From: Micromonospora sp. H61
GTDB taxonomy: Bacteria; Actinomycetota; Actinomycetes; Mycobacteriales; Micromonosporaceae
NCBI RefSeq assembly: GCF_018070325.1
Contig: NZ_JAGPXY010000001.1
Coordinates: forward strand, 310,001-374,000
Direction: 5' to 3'
Length of the DNA stretch: 64,000 nt
Below are positions 26,282-36,598 of this stretch, piece after piece (position 1 is the first letter of the stretch; each line of letters starts with the position of its first letter). A program made the position numbers and the translations under genes. The notes beneath the pieces were generated by a model, which was not told the DNA's origin, ran no database searches, and saw only the letters and a program-made list of their open reading frames with translations.

Positions 26282-27658
26282 GTGGCAGCTACGGACGTTC
26301 ACCCGGCACGGCGCTCCTTCACACCCTTCTTGGTGCTGTGGTCTGGTCAGATCGTCGCGGTGGTCGGCAACTCGGTCCTCCGCTTCGCCTTCGTCGTCCA
26401 CGCGTGGCAGCACGGCGGTGGCGCGACCGCGGTGGCCCTCCTCGCGCTCTGTGCCGTGCTGCCGCAGATCCTGCTCGGTCCGTTGGCCGGCGCGCTGATC
26501 GATCGATGCCGGCTGCGGGTGGCGCTGCAACTGTCCGGCCTGGGCGGTCTGGTGATCGTCGTGGGATTCGCCGTCGCGACGTCCGCTACCGCGATCCCGC
26601 TGCCCGGCCTCTACCTGGTGGTCACGCTGCTGGGCGTCGCAGCCGCGTTCCAGTACCCGGCGCTGTCCTCGGCCGTGCCACTGATGGTGGGCCGGGAACA
26701 CCTCCGTCGGGCGAACGCCCTGTTGGCGACCGCGCGCAGCGCGGCCGAGGTCTTCGGCCCCGCACTGGCCGCAGGTCTACTCGCCGTCGGTGGGCTGCGG
26801 AGCACGGTATGGACCAACGTGGTCGCGCTCGTCGTCGCCCTGGTGACGGTCTGGTGCGTGCCGCTCCCGGCCCGGCGCGGTCCGGCGGAGCCGGCCACCG
26901 AGCCGCGAGGCGTACTGCGTGAGTCGCTGGACGGACTCCGGCTGATGCGCGACACGCCCAGTTTCGGCGGGTTGGCTGCGATGGTGTTCATGGTGAACCT
27001 CTGCATGGTCTTCGGTCTCATCGTGACGCAGCCGATGATCCTGCGGCAGACCGGTGACTCAGCCGCGCTGGCGACGGTCATGGCCTGCTCCGGCATCGGG
27101 GGTATCGCCGGCGGACTGCTCGCCGGGGCACGAACCTGGAAGCGGTCTCGAATCAGCACCGTGAACCTGGGGATCGTCGCCGCCTGTCTCGGCTCACTCG
27201 TCCTGGTCGGCTGCGTGCGTCGGGTGCCGCTCTGGTGCGCCGGCGTGCTGGCGGGGTCGGCCGCACTGGCCGTGGTGAACACCGACATCCAGTCGATAGT
27301 GCAGACCAAGGTGCCACCCGGCACGCAGGGCCGGATGTTCGGAGCGATGCAGCTCATCGGCGACGCGTCGGTCCCCCTGGCGATGGGTGTGGCGGGGCCG
27401 CTGGCCGATGAGGTCTTCGAACCACTGGACGGGGGTGCGCCGGCCCTCGTGACCGCGCTGGCCCCGCTCGTCGGTTCGGGACCGGGCAGCGGCATGGCGG
27501 TGATGCTGCTGATCGCCGGGGTGGGCGGCGTCGCGGTCGCGCTGTGCGCGCAGGCCTGGCCCCCGCTCCGTGACATCGACATCCTCGTACCGGACCTGCC
27601 CGACGGCCGTACCGGCCATGGTGACCTCGTCGCCCGGCCAGAGCGGATGGCGTCGTGA
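26282..27658 (+). CDS. MFS transporter, probable product exporter
   Basis: A 458-residue major facilitator with about twelve hydrophobic segments. It begins FLVLWSGQIVAVVGNSVLRF, the N-terminal helix of the macrolide-efflux-like (MFS_3/EntS) group, and includes GGIAGGLLAGARTWKR mid-chain. GTG start at 26282 with only a weak TGAGA ribosome site, consistent with a nearly leaderless mRNA under the SARP repeats. It overlaps the NRPS start by GTGA, tying export to synthesis. Product export or self-protection is inferred from position. Confidence 0.88.
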   Translation: MAATDVHPARRSFTPFLVLWSGQIVAVVGNSVLRFAFVVHAWQHGGGATAVALLALCAVLPQILLGPLAGALIDRCRLRVALQLSGLGGLVIVVGFAVATSATAIPLPGLYLVVTLLGVAAAFQYPALSSAVPLMVGREHLRRANALLATARSAAEVFGPALAAGLLAVGGLRSTVWTNVVALVVALVTVWCVPLPARRGPAEPATEPRGVLRESLDGLRLMRDTPSFGGLAAMVFMVNLCMVFGLIVTQPMILRQTGDSAALATVMACSGIGGIAGGLLAGARTWKRSRISTVNLGIVAACLGSLVLVGCVRRVPLWCAGVLAGSAALAVVNTDIQSIVQTKVPPGTQGRMFGAMQLIGDASVPLAMGVAGPLADEVFEPLDGGAPALVTALAPLVGSGPGSGMAVMLLIAGVGGVAVALCAQAWPPLRDIDILVPDLPDGRTGHGDLVARPERMAS

Positions 27659-30600
27659 TCCCGGCCGACTCCACCGTTCCGGATGCCTTCCGCCGGGTCG
27701 CCGCCGGCTCGCCGGACGCCGTCGCGCTGATCGCCGAGGACCGGACCATGACGTACCGGGAGTTGGACGAACTCTCCGACCGACTCGCCGCCGCCATCGC
27801 GCCGGAGACCGCGCTGACCGGGCGCACGATCGGCATCGAGTTGGCACGCGGGGTCGACCTCGTGGTGGCCGAACTGGGCGTGCTCAAGGCCGGCGCAGCC
27901 TGCCTCATGCTCGACCCCGCCCTGCCGCCGCACCGCCGCCGGACCATGGGGATCGACGCCGACATCGACGTCCTGGTGTCTGACGGTCGCGATCCGGTCG
28001 TACCCCATCGGCGTCTGATCTCGCCGCGACCACCGGCGGCATCGCGCCAGCCGCCGCGGTTCACCGCGGCGCCCGACGATCCGGCCTGGGTGATGTTCAC
28101 CTCGGGATCCACCGGCCGCCCCAAGGGCGTGGTCGCCACCCACCGATCGGTGACCGCGACCATCGCCGCGCTGCTGGCTCGCGGTTGCCGGCCGGGCGAG
28201 CGGTGGTTGCAGTGCGCGCCGATCTCCTGGGACGCCCACGCGCTCGAGGTGTGGAGCCCACTGCTGACCGGCGGCTCCTGTGTGCTGTACCCGGGGCGAC
28301 GCATCGACCCGGCGCGGCTGGCCACGCTCTTCACCCGCTCCGGCGTGACCGCCGCCTACCTGTCGGCGAGCTTGTTCAACGTGGTCGTCGACGAGATGCC
28401 GGACGTCTTCGCGGGTGTGCACACCGTCATCACGGGCGGCGAGGCGGCCTCACCGGCGCACCTCGGACGGATCATGGCCCGGCATCCGCACCTGCGGCTC
28501 TACAACGGGTACGGCCCGGTCGAAACGATGATCTTCCAGACCCTGCACCGAGTCCGGCCGGCTGACGCCGAGGCGCCGGACGTGCCCATCGGCACCCCGC
28601 TGCCGGGCAAGCCGGTGCGGCTTCTCGACGAGCGGCTCCGGCCGGTGCCGGATGGCCAGATCGGCGATCTGTACGCCGGCGGCGCCGGCGTCGCCCTGAG
28701 CTACCTCGGCCGGCCCCGCGAGACCGCCGACCGATTCGTGCCGGACCCCGGTGGGACCGGTACGCGTCTCTACCGCACCGGCGACCGGGCCTGGCGTGAC
28801 CCGGACGGATTGCTGCACTTCGCCGGTCGGCTCGACAACCAACTCAAGATCCGCGGATTCCGGGTGGAGCCGGAGGAGGTGGAGAGCGTCCTGTCCCGCA
28901 GCCCGGCCGTCGACCGCGTCGCCGTGGCCGCCGACGCCGAATCCACCCGACTGGTCGCCTACGTGGTACCGGACGCCGCCGACCCGGCGGCCGTCGAGCG
29001 GCAGCTCCGGCCGTACGCCGCCCGACACCTGCCCGAGCATCTGGTCCCCGACACGCTGGTCGTGGTCGACGACCTGCCACGTACCGCCAGTGGCAAGCTG
29101 GACCGGGCCGCGCTGCGCCGACTCGTCCCCGCGCCCGCCGGTGGATCGGCGGCGGAGGCGTCCCGGGGACCAGCCGAGTCCTTGGTCGGCCGGGTCTTCG
29201 GGGACGTCCTCGGGACCGCGTCGGTGTCCCGCACGGACGACTTCTTCGCGCTCGGCGGTGACTCGCTCCGCGCCGTCCGCGTGCTCAGCCGGATCAACGC
29301 CACCACCGGTGCCGCGCTCGACATCGCGGAACTGTTCGACAACCCGACCGTCGCGGCGCTGGCCCGGCGGCTGGACGGCTACCAACTCCGCGAGCCGGCG
29401 AGCCCGACCCCGACCCCCGCGCCGGCAGACGCCACCGTGCTGTCCCCGGCGCAGCGGCGGCTGTGGCTGCTCGACCAGGCCGGCGCGGGACCGGCGTACC
29501 TCGTGCCTATCCGCATCGCGCTGCGGGGGCCGCTCGACGCGACCGTGCTGACGGCGGCGATCCGGGACGTCGTGGCACGGCACGAGCCACTGCGCACGGT
29601 GTTCCCGGCCGAGGACGGCTCCCCCCGAGCGGTGGTGCGGCCAGCCGCGGAGGTCGACGTGCCGTTGCACACCGCCGGCCCGGACGCCGTCAGACGCGCC
29701 GCCACCCGGGCGTTCGACCTCGCCCGCGAGGTTCCGCTACGGGTCACGCTGTCACCCGGGCCGGCCCCCGACGAGCACACCCTGCTGCTCACGATGCACC
29801 ACATCGCGGTCGACGGTTGGTCCCTGCGCCCGCTGCTGCGCGACCTCGGCGACGCGTACGCCGCTCGGCTGGCCGGTGGGCCGCCGCAGTGGCCCGCGCT
29901 GCCGAGCCACGCCGAGTACCACCGGGCCGAAGCCGACCGGCTCGGCGCTCCGGACGACCCTGGCAGTACGTCCGCCCGTCAGCTCGCCTTCTGGCGACGT
30001 ACGCTCGACGGCCTCCGACCCCGCTCCGCGTGGCCCGTTGGCACCGGGATGAGGACCGAGCTGCGGCACCTGGACCGGACCGCCTCGGCGGCGGTGGCCG
30101 CCACCGCCGCCCGCCACGGCGTGACACCGTTCATGGTGTTGCACGCCGCGCTGGCCGTCGCGCTCCGGCGGGCGCAGACCAGCACCGACGTCGTGGTCGC
30201 CGCCCCGGTGGCCGGCCGGCACGACCCGGCCGCGGACGACCTCGTCGGTTTCTTCGTCAATCAGGTCGTGCTGCGGTGCGATCTCGCCGGCGATCCGGAC
30301 ATCGCCGAGCTGCTTCGTCGCGTCCGGGCCGCGGACGTCGCCGCCTTCGCTCACCAGGACATCCCGTTCGACCTGGTGGTGCAACGGTTGAACCCGCCCC
30401 GCGTCCCCGGGCGGATGCCCTTCACCGACATCGCCCTCGTCCTGCAGAACAACTCCGGCACCACGTTGTCGCTCCCCGGCGTCGAGGCGACGGTGCGCGT
30501 CGTGCGCCCCCGTGCCCCCCGGTACGGCCTCCTCGTCGAGGTGACCGAGGAGGCCGGCGGCCTCACCGTCGCCGTCGAACAACGCGACGGTACGGGCCCG

Positions 30601-31056
30601 GCCCTCGACGCCTCGATCATGGCTGACGGCCTGCAGACCGCCCTCACGGCGATCACCACCGGACCGGCCACCGCGCGGATCAGCACGCTGCTCGCGGCCA
30701 CGGCGGAACCCACCGAGGCGCCGCCCTCCGAACCGTCTCCCACTGTGTCCACCGCCCCGGCTTCCCGGCTCGTCCGGCTGATCAGCAACGTCTGGTCCGA
30801 ACTCCTGGACACGCCGGCCGTCACGCCGCATGACGACTTCTTCCGGCTGGGCGGCTCGTCCCTGACGGCGGTACGGGCGGCCGCACGGCTCAGCCGGCAG
30901 GGACTCCCCGTCTCCACGGCAATGATCTTCAGTCACCCCACGGTGTCCGCGCTGGCCAGCGCGCTGTCGCGCAGCACGGACCGACCACTGCCCCCGATCC
31001 CCCGAGCGCCCCGCCACCGAGACATCCACGCCCCGACCAAGGAAGTCGACAAATGA
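27655..31056 (+). CDS. NRPS, domain order A-T-C-T
   Basis: 1133 residues. The adenylation domain (about 10-490) has [11 protein letters not shown] near residue 150, NGYGPVET, YRTGDR and TASGKLDRAAL near 477. The specificity residues I extract read D-A-L-Y-I-G-G-I-F, close to published Val codes (DALW(I/M)GGTF), so Val or a similar aliphatic acid is likely. First carrier serine in FFALGGDSL near 538. Condensation domain from about 590 with MHHIAVDGWS near 716. A second carrier (FFRLGGSSL near 1069) ends the protein with no adenylation domain of its own. The chain starts with A, so this is a loading module plus an orphan carrier that must be charged in trans. GTGA overlap with the MFS gene. Confidence 0.92.
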   Translation: MIPADSTVPDAFRRVAAGSPDAVALIAEDRTMTYRELDELSDRLAAAIAPETALTGRTIGIELARGVDLVVAELGVLKAGAACLMLDPALPPHRRRTMGIDADIDVLVSDGRDPVVPHRRLISPRPPAASRQPPRFTAAPDDPAWVMFTSGSTGRPKGVVATHRSVTATIAALLARGCRPGERWLQCAPISWDAHALEVWSPLLTGGSCVLYPGRRIDPARLATLFTRSGVTAAYLSASLFNVVVDEMPDVFAGVHTVITGGEAASPAHLGRIMARHPHLRLYNGYGPVETMIFQTLHRVRPADAEAPDVPIGTPLPGKPVRLLDERLRPVPDGQIGDLYAGGAGVALSYLGRPRETADRFVPDPGGTGTRLYRTGDRAWRDPDGLLHFAGRLDNQLKIRGFRVEPEEVESVLSRSPAVDRVAVAADAESTRLVAYVVPDAADPAAVERQLRPYAARHLPEHLVPDTLVVVDDLPRTASGKLDRAALRRLVPAPAGGSAAEASRGPAESLVGRVFGDVLGTASVSRTDDFFALGGDSLRAVRVLSRINATTGAALDIAELFDNPTVAALARRLDGYQLREPASPTPTPAPADATVLSPAQRRLWLLDQAGAGPAYLVPIRIALRGPLDATVLTAAIRDVVARHEPLRTVFPAEDGSPRAVVRPAAEVDVPLHTAGPDAVRRAATRAFDLAREVPLRVTLSPGPAPDEHTLLLTMHHIAVDGWSLRPLLRDLGDAYAARLAGGPPQWPALPSHAEYHRAEADRLGAPDDPGSTSARQLAFWRRTLDGLRPRSAWPVGTGMRTELRHLDRTASAAVAATAARHGVTPFMVLHAALAVALRRAQTSTDVVVAAPVAGRHDPAADDLVGFFVNQVVLRCDLAGDPDIAELLRRVRAADVAAFAHQDIPFDLVVQRLNPPRVPGRMPFTDIALVLQNNSGTTLSLPGVEATVRVVRPRAPRYGLLVEVTEEAGGLTVAVEQRDGTGPALDASIMADGLQTALTAITTGPATARISTLLAATAEPTEAPPSEPSPTVSTAPASRLVRLISNVWSELLDTPAVTPHDDFFRLGGSSLTAVRAAARLSRQGLPVSTAMIFSHPTVSALASALSRSTDRPLPPIPRAPRHRDIHAPTKEVDK

Positions 31057-32099
31057 ACCTGAGCGTGCTCTTCTTCGGTGCCGACGACGCCAGCACCGAC
31101 AACGGCCATCGAGAGGCGTACGACCGCGTGCTGCGCGTGGCCTCCGCCGCCGACGCCGGCGGTTACCACGCCGTCTGGCTCCCGGAACGGCACTTCCAAC
31201 AGATCGGGCAGGCGTTCAGCAGCCCGGCGGTGCTGGCCGCGGCACTCGCCGTCACCACCCGGCGCATCCAGCTACGGGCCGGCAGCGTCGTCCTTCCGCT
31301 GCATCACCCCCTACGGATCGTCGAGGACTGGGCGATCGTCGACAACCTCTCCGGCGGCCGAGCCGGCATCTCCCTGGCGACCGGCTGGCACTCGAAGGAC
31401 TTCGTCCTCGCCCCGGACCGTTACGACGATCGCCGGGACCGGGTCGCCGCCGCCGTGCCGCTGTTGCGCGGCCTGTGGTGCGGAGACACGATGACCCTCC
31501 CGGACGGTGCCGGAGCAAAGGCCACCGTGACCCCTGGGCCGCGACCGATCTCGTCGACACTGCCGCTCTGGTTGACCACCTCCGGCAACCCGGCCACCTG
31601 GGAACAGGCCGGCAAGCTGGGTGTGAACGTCCTCGCGGCCACGATGGGCCAGACCCGGGCGGAGCTGGCCGGCAAGATCCGCCGGTACCGGCAGGCATAT
31701 CGGGACACCGGGACCGGGCCGGGCACGGTGACGCTCATGGCCCACACGTACGCCGGCGCCGACGACGACACGGCGCTGCGGATCGCCGGACCGCCGCTGC
31801 GCCGCTACCTGCGGTCCTACCTCGGGCAGCTGGCCACGAACGGTGACCCGGCGACACCGGCCGTCGACTCCCTGCCCGAGGCGCAGCTGGACCGCCTGGT
31901 CGAGCTGGCCCTACGCCGATACGTCGACTGGGGCAGCCTGATCGGCTCCCCCGAGACCTGCGCGCGGTCGCTCGCCGACCTGGCCGACATCGGCTGCGAC
32001 GAGGTGGCCTGCTTCGTCGACTTCGGAATCCCGATCGATGAGATCCTGGCCGGTCTGCGGCGCATCGCACCGGCCACCGTGGAGGTGGACCAGACATGA
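31053..32099 (+). CDS. Luciferase-like flavin monooxygenase of the NRPS/PKS-associated (MupA/Atu3671) type
   Basis: A 348-residue LLM protein, with LPERHFQQIGQAFSSPAVL near residue 47, GSVVLPLHHPLRIVEDWAIVDNLSGGR near residue 75 and ATGWHSKDFVLAPDRYDDRR near residue 110. These are hallmarks of the stand-alone or embedded LLM domains found inside hybrid assembly lines. They use reduced FMN and oxygen, probably to hydroxylate or oxidise a carrier-bound intermediate. It sits exactly between two NRPS genes with ATGA overlaps on both sides, so it likely acts on the chain at the T-domain handover. A flavin reductase partner is not seen. Confidence 0.9.
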   Translation: MNLSVLFFGADDASTDNGHREAYDRVLRVASAADAGGYHAVWLPERHFQQIGQAFSSPAVLAAALAVTTRRIQLRAGSVVLPLHHPLRIVEDWAIVDNLSGGRAGISLATGWHSKDFVLAPDRYDDRRDRVAAAVPLLRGLWCGDTMTLPDGAGAKATVTPGPRPISSTLPLWLTTSGNPATWEQAGKLGVNVLAATMGQTRAELAGKIRRYRQAYRDTGTGPGTVTLMAHTYAGADDDTALRIAGPPLRRYLRSYLGQLATNGDPATPAVDSLPEAQLDRLVELALRRYVDWGSLIGSPETCARSLADLADIGCDEVACFVDFGIPIDEILAGLRRIAPATVEVDQT

Positions 32100-35000
32100 A
32101 TTCCGCGCCGAATCGTTCCCCGCTGTCCCGCGGCGAACGCTTCCTCCGGCTCAGCAGAGAGCAACGGATCGGCGTCCTCCGCCAACTGGTCGCGGCCGGA
32201 CGTACAGCGGAGATTCCGGCGGTGATTCCGCCCCTCGACGAGGACACACCGGAGCGCCTCAGCCCGGCTCAGGAGGATCTCTGGGTGTACGAGACCCTCT
32301 ACCCGGGGGCGTCGCTCAACCTGTCGGTTGCCTACCACTTCCACGAGCCGGTGCAGGTCTCGCTGCTGGAACGGGCGCTGACCTGGCTGCAGGAGCGCCA
32401 CGAGGTGTTACGGCTGCGAATCACCGGAGAAGCCGGCGATCTGCGGGTCGACTTTCCCGAGCGGGGGCCGTTCCGGCTGGAGCGCGTCGACGTGGCCGAC
32501 GACGAGGCGGCCCGGCGCGTCACCGAGGAGTTCAGCCGGCGGCCGTTCCGGCTCGACAGCGACCAACTGATCCGCGGCTGCCACCTGCCACTGGACGAGC
32601 AGCGGTCGGTCCTCTGCCTGACGCTGCACCACATCGTCACCGACTGGTGGTCGTTCGACGTGCTGCACCGCGACCTGGTGCGGGCCTACCAGTCGCTGCG
32701 GAACGGCGTCCCACCGGATGCCGACCCACCCCTGGTCCGCTACGCGAGTTTCGCCGGGTGGCAACGGGAGCTGGAGGCGTCCGGTGTCTTCGGTGCCCAG
32801 CTCACGTTCTGGCAGCGCCACCTCGACGGTGTACGGGGCCCGCTGGCCGTCCGTGGCACTGGCGCCGCGCAACGCGGCGGGCCGGACAGCATCGCCCAGG
32901 TGCCGATTCGACTGCCAGCCGACATCGCACCGGCCGTACGCGCCTGCGCCGCGTCGCAGGGCGTCAGCGTCTACAGCGTGCTCGCCACCGCGTTCGCCGT
33001 CCTCGCGCATCGGCTCACCGGCGAACCGGACCTGCTCATCGGCACTCCGCTCGCCAACCGGACCGCCCGTGGACTGCGCGATGTCGTCGGTTACGTAATG
33101 AACGTGGTACCGACCCGCTGGCGGTTCGAGTCGACCGACACGTTCACCCGGTTGGTGAAGGACTTCGCGGCCGAGTTCCCGAGCCTGATGGTCAACGCTG
33201 ACGTCCCCGTCGGACGAATCGTCGCGGCGGTGGACCCACCTCGGACGCCGGGCGTCTCGCCGCTGTTCCAGTGGGTGTTCATGTACCTGCCGCGCCGGCA
33301 GGGCGACGTCGACCTGCACACCATCAGCGAGCCACGACGGATCCACACCGGTGGCGAATACGACCTTGTCTGCATCGTGCGGGAGTCCGAGCAGGGCGAC
33401 CTGGAGGGCACGTTCGAGATCCGGACCGACGCCTGCGACCCGGCCACCGCCGCGTCGTGGGCGGAGAGCTTCGCGGTCCTGCTCGCCGGTCTGGTGTCGA
33501 GTCCGGAGGCTCCGGTCAGCCGAGGGGCGTTGGTGTCCGAACCGCTCGACGTGGAGCTGGCCGAACCGGAACCGGCTCCGTCGCTCTCCGATTCGGTGGC
33601 CCGATGGGCGACCCAGCGACCGGACGCGGTGGCGCTCGAGGCCGCCGACGAGGCGTGGACCTACGCGCGGCTGCACGCCGAGGTCGACAGCGCCACGGCC
33701 CGGCTGCGCGCGGCCGGCGTCCGGCCGCACGACGTGGTCGCGCTCGCCCTGCCCCGATCGGCTGAACTCGCCGTCATGGCGCTGGCCACGGACCGGATCG
33801 GCGCCGCCTACCTGCCGGTCGATCCCGCTCTCCCCCCGGGACGGCGGGACGTGCTGCTCGCCGCCACGACGCCGGCCGTCCTGGTGACCCTGGAGGATGG
33901 TCCGGGGGCGGTCGCGACCCCGCGCCTCACGGCGCTGGCCGGCGAAGCCGCGCTGCCGAGGGTGGCGTACGTCCGGCACACCGCCTCCGGCGACCGACCG
34001 GCGACGGTGCCGATCACCCGGCACGCGCTCGGCGTGTTCGCCGCGGACCTCACCGAGCGGCTGGCCCTCACCGGCGACGACCGGGTCGCCCAGCTCAGCG
34101 CGCCGAACTGCGATCACCTGGTCGCCGGGATGTGCCTGGCCTTCACCGCCGGCGCCGCTCTGGTGGTCGGGCCCGCCGATACGGCAACCGGGACCGAGAT
34201 CGGCGCGTTCCTCGACGATCGTCGGATCAGCGCCCTGCTGACCACGCCGACGTCACTGGCCACCGTGCCGGCCGCCGGCCACCCGACACTCCGGGTGATC
34301 TGTGTCGGCGGCGACGTCTGTCCGCCCGATCTGGTGCGTACCTGGGTCGCGGGCGACGTGCCACGACGGCTGCACAACGCGTACGGGTCGACCGAGACGA
34401 CCATCGTGGCGACGGTCACCGATCCCCTCACACCGGGAACCGGACGGGTGCCGATCGGACGACCGACGCGGGGGACGCGGACGTACGTGCTCGACGCCGA
34501 CCTGTGTCCCCTCCCGCTCGGCGTGCCGGGTGAGCTGTACGTCGGCGGCGTCGGTGTGTCGCCGGGATACCTGCGCCGGCCAGGCGGGACCACCGACCGC
34601 TTCGTCCCCGACCCGTTCGCCGGTACCCCCGAGGCACACATGTACCGCACCGGCGATCTGGTACGCCGCCGTCCGGACGGCCAACTGGACTACCTCGGTC
34701 GCGTCGACGACCAGATCGTGCTGGACGGCCACCGGATCGAACCGGAGCGGATCGAGGAGGTGCTGACCGCCCAGCCCGGCGTGACCCGGGCCCTGGCGGT
34801 GTGCCGTGACGACGCCCCGCAACGGCCCGCCCTGGTGGCCTACGTCCTGCCGCAGGCTGGTGCCACCGTCGAACCGGATCGGCTGATCGCCGCCTGCCAG
34901 GCGGCGCTACCCCGACATCTGGTGCCCGGCGCCGTAACGGTCCTGGACGCCCTCCCGCTCACCCCGAGCGGCAAGGTGGACCGCGCCGCGCTGCCCGCGC

Positions 35001-36598
35001 CCGACCTGGCGTCTTCCCGTCCACCGGCCGTCGACACCCCGGACGTGGAACTGTTCCGCCGGCTGTTCGCCGAGCTTCTCGACTGCGCCGAGGTCGGACC
35101 GGAGGACAACTTCTTCGCCTCCGGCGGCGACAGCATCCGCGCGATCCTGCTGGTCGGCAGGGCCCGCGCCGCGGGGCGCCGGATCACCGTCCGGCAGCTC
35201 TACACCTGGCAGACCCCGGTGGCGCTCAGCCAGGTGGCGACCGAACTGGACGACTCCCTCCCGGTAGCCACCGATGCCCCCGAGGGCGCGCTACCACCGC
35301 CCCCGATCGTCCAGTGGTGGCACGAGATCGGCGGTGACATCTCCGCCTTCACCGTGTCGCTGCGGCTGTCCATCGAGGCCGGGGTGGCCCATGACGACCT
35401 GCTGGCGGCGGTGAACGCCCTCGTCGAGGCACACCCGGCCGCCCGGCTTCGCCTGGTCGAGACCGCCGGCCCGGACTGGCACCTTCGGATCCTTCCCGTC
35501 GCGGAGACCCCGCCGCCGACGGTGGACGAATGGGACGGCACCGACCAGCCGCCGGAACTGATCGACCAGGCCGTGCACCGGATCGCGACCGGCACCCGGC
35601 TCGACCCGACCGCCGGTCGGATGCTCGCGGCGACCCGGATCGTCACCGGCGGCGACACCGACGTCCTGGTCCTCGTGGCCCATCACTTGGCCGTGGACGG
35701 CGCCTCGGTACAACTGCTGCGGGACGACCTGCTCGACCGGCTGCGCGGGCAGGCGCCACCGGACTCCCAGGGTCAGACGTCGTACCGGGAGTGGGCGCTG
35801 ATGCTACGGCGCCGCAGCGGCACGATCGGCGCGGAGGTGGAACGCTGGCGGTCGGTGCTGCGGGCCCCCGGCACCCGGCTGTCCGACCGTCCGGCCAGCG
35901 GGCCACGGCGGATGGTGAACGTGCAACTTCCGGCCGGACCGACCGGCTCGTTGCTCGGCCCGGTGCTCGCGCGCTACGGGTGCGGTCCGTACGACATCCT
36001 GATGACCGCGCTGGTGGCCGCTGCCGTCAGTTGGCGTGGCGCGGGTAGCGGACTGCTGGTGGATCTGGAGGGACACGGCCGGGAGGCGCCGATCCCGGGC
36101 GTCGACGTCTCACGGACCCTCGGCTGGTTCACCACCGTCTTCCCGGCCCTCATCGATCCGGGACCGGCGGCCGTCGAGGCATTCTGGACGGCCCCCGGGG
36201 GGATCGCGCCGATGGTGCGTGCGGTGACCGCCCAACTGCACGACATTCCGCTCAACGGCCTGGACTTCGGGCTCCTGCGGTACGCCAACGCGGATACCGC
36301 CGCCGCGCTCGCCGCCGAGCCTGCGGCGGACGTCGCGCTCAACTACTACGGCAGGTTCCGGGCCACCGGGGAGGACGACACCGAGATGCTCGGTCTGGTC
36401 GACGTGGACGCCATCCCGATCCAGCACGCGCTCGAGGTGGGCGTGGTCGCGGCGATGGACGACCGGGGCCTGCGGTTGCTGACCACGCTGGCCTACCCCG
36501 CGGACACGCTGTCCGAGAGCGAGGTGACCGAGTTCGCGCGGCGGTGGTCCGCCGCCCTCGACCGGATCGCCTCGGCCGGCGGCGAGGAGGGGTCGTGA
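32096..36598 (+). CDS. NRPS, C-A*-T-E with a degenerate ATP-binding motif
   Basis: 1500 residues. C domain with LSPAQEDLWVYE near 55 and HHIVTDWWS near 178 (the usual DG is DW). The A domain (about 490-970) keeps NAYGSTETT near 761, YRTGD near 848 and SGKVDRAAL near 958. At its A3 core (about 624-645) it reads YVRHTASGDRPATVP where YTSGSTGxPKG is expected, so the glycine-rich phosphate loop and lysine are lost. Carrier serine in FFASGGDSI near 1013. An epimerisation domain follows, with HHLAVDG near 1197, DLEGHGRE near 1323 and NYYGRF near 1416. The A domain is probably inactive, so the carrier may be loaded in trans, while E implies a D-configured residue. Coupled to both neighbours by 4-nt overlaps. 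Confidence 0.92.
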   Translation: MNSAPNRSPLSRGERFLRLSREQRIGVLRQLVAAGRTAEIPAVIPPLDEDTPERLSPAQEDLWVYETLYPGASLNLSVAYHFHEPVQVSLLERALTWLQERHEVLRLRITGEAGDLRVDFPERGPFRLERVDVADDEAARRVTEEFSRRPFRLDSDQLIRGCHLPLDEQRSVLCLTLHHIVTDWWSFDVLHRDLVRAYQSLRNGVPPDADPPLVRYASFAGWQRELEASGVFGAQLTFWQRHLDGVRGPLAVRGTGAAQRGGPDSIAQVPIRLPADIAPAVRACAASQGVSVYSVLATAFAVLAHRLTGEPDLLIGTPLANRTARGLRDVVGYVMNVVPTRWRFESTDTFTRLVKDFAAEFPSLMVNADVPVGRIVAAVDPPRTPGVSPLFQWVFMYLPRRQGDVDLHTISEPRRIHTGGEYDLVCIVRESEQGDLEGTFEIRTDACDPATAASWAESFAVLLAGLVSSPEAPVSRGALVSEPLDVELAEPEPAPSLSDSVARWATQRPDAVALEAADEAWTYARLHAEVDSATARLRAAGVRPHDVVALALPRSAELAVMALATDRIGAAYLPVDPALPPGRRDVLLAATTPAVLVTLEDGPGAVATPRLTALAGEAALPRVAYVRHTASGDRPATVPITRHALGVFAADLTERLALTGDDRVAQLSAPNCDHLVAGMCLAFTAGAALVVGPADTATGTEIGAFLDDRRISALLTTPTSLATVPAAGHPTLRVICVGGDVCPPDLVRTWVAGDVPRRLHNAYGSTETTIVATVTDPLTPGTGRVPIGRPTRGTRTYVLDADLCPLPLGVPGELYVGGVGVSPGYLRRPGGTTDRFVPDPFAGTPEAHMYRTGDLVRRRPDGQLDYLGRVDDQIVLDGHRIEPERIEEVLTAQPGVTRALAVCRDDAPQRPALVAYVLPQAGATVEPDRLIAACQAALPRHLVPGAVTVLDALPLTPSGKVDRAALPAPDLASSRPPAVDTPDVELFRRLFAELLDCAEVGPEDNFFASGGDSIRAILLVGRARAAGRRITVRQLYTWQTPVALSQVATELDDSLPVATDAPEGALPPPPIVQWWHEIGGDISAFTVSLRLSIEAGVAHDDLLAAVNALVEAHPAARLRLVETAGPDWHLRILPVAETPPPTVDEWDGTDQPPELIDQAVHRIATGTRLDPTAGRMLAATRIVTGGDTDVLVLVAHHLAVDGASVQLLRDDLLDRLRGQAPPDSQGQTSYREWALMLRRRSGTIGAEVERWRSVLRAPGTRLSDRPASGPRRMVNVQLPAGPTGSLLGPVLARYGCGPYDILMTALVAAAVSWRGAGSGLLVDLEGHGREAPIPGVDVSRTLGWFTTVFPALIDPGPAAVEAFWTAPGGIAPMVRAVTAQLHDIPLNGLDFGLLRYANADTAAALAAEPAADVALNYYGRFRATGEDDTEMLGLVDVDAIPIQHALEVGVVAAMDDRGLRLLTTLAYPADTLSESEVTEFARRWSAALDRIASAGGEEGS

